Below are positions 62,525 through 64,000 of a stretch of 64,000 nt of DNA, piece after piece. A program made the position numbers and the translations under genes. Under the pieces are notes generated by a model. The model was not told the DNA's origin and did no database searches. It worked only from the letters and a program-made list of their open reading frames with translations. Location of the stretch: NCBI RefSeq assembly GCF_900635955.1, contig NZ_LR134201.1, forward strand, positions 2,356,001 to 2,420,000, written 5' to 3'. Each line of letters begins with the position of its first letter. The first letter of the stretch is position 1. This stretch comes from Cedecea lapagei (GTDB taxonomy: Bacteria; Pseudomonadota; Gammaproteobacteria; Enterobacterales; Enterobacteriaceae).

Positions 62525-62800
62525 CTAGTCGCCCTTTTTACCCTGCCAGTTTACCCACGGGCTGTCCGCTGGAGTGCCACTCTCGTCGGGCTCGTCCAGG
62601 GAAGCGATGTACATCTCTTCCACTTCTTTACGGGCCCAGGGCGTGCGGCGTAAAAACTTCAGGCTGGACTTAATGCTGGGGTCGCTCTTAAAGCAGTTGA
62701 TATTGACCTGCCGTGCCATTTCCACCCAGCCATAGCGCTCAACCAGGGCGGTAAGCAACGCTTCAAGAGTAACGCCGTGAAGCGGATCTTTTGAACTCAT
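62525..62800 (-). CDS. VF530-family DNA-binding protein (DUF2132)
   Basis: A 91-residue protein of the VF530 fold. MSSKDPLHGVTLEALLTALV, GWVEMARQVNINCFKSDPSI and KSSLKFLRRTPWARKEVEEM match the family signature. The family is believed to bind DNA. It is the first gene of a two-gene unit with the FosA-GNAT fusion, with only 2 bases between stop and start. Why these are paired is unknown. Confidence 0.88.
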   Translation of the reverse strand: MSSKDPLHGVTLEALLTALVERYGWVEMARQVNINCFKSDPSIKSSLKFLRRTPWARKEVEEMYIASLDEPDESGTPADSPWVNWQGKKGD

Positions 62801-62927
62801 TATTTTTCCGGATATTTGTCAATTTGCGCACACCTTACTGATTCTGCTGGTGAGGTGCAACAAGGTGCTGGCGATGAGCAAGGAGGAAGCAAGAAGCGGC
62901 CCATTTCTGAGCCGCAAAAGATGTTAA

Positions 62928-64000
62928 TCAGAACGTTTCCCAGTTATCGGCAGATACCGTTGCAGGCTGAGCAGCTCCAGAGGCCGGCACAACATAGCGT
63001 TCTTGTGGCTTAAAGGAGGCTCCCGGCTTCAGACGGAAGGTTCCCACCGCCTCCGTCAGGCGAGCGGCCTGCTCTTCCAGAGAAACCGCGGCGGCAGAAG
63101 CCTCTTCCACCAGCGAAGCGTTCTGCTGGGTGACGTTATCCATTTCATGTATCGCCTGGCCAACCTGTGATATTCCTCGGCTCTGTTCATCAGAAGCTGC
63201 GGCAATTTCCAGCATAATATCGGTGACGCGGCGAACGGCCTCGACAATGCCCGTTACCGTCGTTCCCGCCTGTGCAACCTGGCGGGAGCCTGTGTCGATC
63301 AACGAGACGGATTCGCTGATAAGCCCTTCAATCTCTTTCGCCGCCTGCGCACTACGCTGCGCCAGCGTGCGCACCTCGCTGGCGACTACGGCAAAACCTC
63401 GGCCCTGTTCGCCCGCCCGAGCCGCTTCAACTGCGGCATTCAATGCCAGGATATTAGTCTGGAAGGCAATGCTGTTGATCACCGCGGTGATCTCAGAGAT
63501 TTTCTTCGAGCTGGCCGAGATATTGTCCATCGTGCTGACAACCCCTGAAACAATACGCCCGCCGTCGCTGGCCTTCTGCGAAGCATCTTCCGCAAGCTTT
63601 GTCGCGTGATGCGCGTTGTCGGCGTTTTGTTTCACCGTCGCGGTAAGCTGCTCCATGCTGGCTGCGGTTTGCTCAATAGCGGCCGCCTGTTGTTCGGTAC
63701 GGGAAGAGAGATCGGTATTACCGGCAGATATTTCGCTCGAGCCCTGATAAATAGCTTCAGCGCCTTCACGCACCGTGCTCACTGTGCTGACCAGCTGCTG
63801 CTGCATATGCTGAAGGTGCTGGCTAAGTTTGCCTATTTCACTGTTACCGGCCGCTTCTTCCGGTAAGGTCAAATCACCTTTGGCGATATGCTCTATGCGC
63901 GTCGACGCTCTTTGCAGCGGGCCAATGACCACGCGACGCAGCATGATAAAGGTAAACACCGTCATAAAGAGGGTAATCACAAACGCCCCCGCCATTAACG
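62928..64000 (-). CDS. Methyl-accepting chemotaxis protein (C-terminal part, cut by right edge)
   Basis: The visible 357 residues start in the last membrane helix (AGAFVITLFMTVFTFIMLRR), followed by the HAMP domain (VVIGPLQRASTRIEHIAKGD). Then come the first methylation helix and the signalling tip (INSIAFQTNILALNAAVEAA, RAGEQGRGFAVVASEVRTLA). The C-terminus is NWETF, the pentapeptide that tethers CheR and CheB, so this is a major receptor of the Tsr/Tar type. The periplasmic sensor and start lie beyond base 64000, so the ligand cannot be inferred. Confidence 0.93.
   Translation of the reverse strand, partial: LMAGAFVITLFMTVFTFIMLRRVVIGPLQRASTRIEHIAKGDLTLPEEAAGNSEIGKLSQHLQHMQQQLVSTVSTVREGAEAIYQGSSEISAGNTDLSSRTEQQAAAIEQTAASMEQLTATVKQNADNAHHATKLAEDASQKASDGGRIVSGVVSTMDNISASSKKISEITAVINSIAFQTNILALNAAVEAARAGEQGRGFAVVASEVRTLAQRSAQAAKEIEGLISESVSLIDTGSRQVAQAGTTVTGIVEAVRRVTDIMLEIAAASDEQSRGISQVGQAIHEMDNVTQQNASLVEEASAAAVSLEEQAARLTEAVGTFRLKPGASFKPQERYVVPASGAAQPATVSADNWETF

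Noticed and set aside
1..64000. CRISPR arrays, insertion sequences, prophage, tRNA or rRNA genes
   Set aside because: I saw no regular direct-repeat array, transposase or integrase motif, tRNA cloverleaf or rRNA sequence.

Overview
The window is chromosomal DNA of a member of the Enterobacteriaceae. The evidence is the set of recognisable enterobacterial genes (ydcY, srfABC, yneE, ftrA, mgtS, tam, dcp, ydfG, ydfH/rspR, rspA, ynfA, ynfB, speG, katG, frmRA, cybB, ydcF), several of them in the neighbourhoods they have in the terminus half of the E. coli chromosome. It is not E. coli: srfABC, queH, a fosA fused to an acetyltransferase, a PACE exporter and a ChaN/TonB/peptidase/receptor cassette point to a Cedecea/Enterobacter/Klebsiella-like genus. 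The genus cannot be fixed from the sequence alone. I saw no rRNA, tRNA, CRISPR array, insertion sequence or prophage.

Layout. 1-4.9 kb (all leftward): allophanate hydrolase (cut by the left edge), a beta-hydroxyacid dehydrogenase, YdcY, a dipeptide-type periplasmic binding protein (frameshifted) and a class-I glutamine amidotransferase (frameshifted). 4.9-10.0 kb is an export block: an MFS transporter divergent from an Lrp/AsnC regulator, a MarR-HlyD-DUF2955 operon, and a flavodoxin-like quinone reductase. 10.3-16.8 kb is the srfABC operon: a membrane-anchored protein, a giant actin/Hsp70-fold ATPase, and a P-loop-like protein whose 5' end carries a one-base frameshift. 17.0-18.9 kb is an ABC-F translation factor preceded by a 27-codon leader ORF and alternative hairpins. 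18.9-26.6 kb holds hydrolases, yneE, an ArsR/monooxygenase/TauE group, a rhodanese divergent from ftrA, mgtS and an RcnB-like protein. 26.6-36 kb holds an orphan MafI-like immunity gene, a frameshifted secreted esterase, tam, an aldehyde dehydrogenase/AraC pair, a PACE exporter with its LysR regulator, a LysE exporter, a thioesterase and queH.

36-48.3 kb is mostly conserved core: dcp/ydfG, ydfH, an rspA-MFS operon, ynfA, ynfB-speG, katG and frmRA with a clear FrmR-type operator. 48.3-49.9 kb is an AT-rich patch with a tautomerase and an acetyltransferase. 49.8-51.7 kb is a GlxA-type regulator divergent from a short-chain dehydrogenase. 51.8-58.1 kb is an apparently Fur-controlled cassette: ChaN-type lipoprotein, TonB-like protein, exported prolyl oligopeptidase and TonB-dependent receptor. 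Together these look like a dedicated uptake-and-digest system, parallel in design to the Fus system of Pectobacterium. 58.2-64 kb holds an epimerase-type SDR divergent from an AraC regulator, cybB, ydcF, the FosA-GNAT fusion with a VF530 protein, and a chemotaxis receptor cut by the right edge.

Four genes (binding protein, amidotransferase, srfC, esterase) are each broken by a single-base length error in a G/C homopolymer while the rest of each frame is intact. This looks more like sequencing or assembly error than real gene decay, and it should be settled before any of them is called a pseudogene. The most interesting items are the ABC-F leader, the Fur-box cassette at 51.8-58.1 kb, the SrfABC ATPase machine and the FosA-GNAT fusion.
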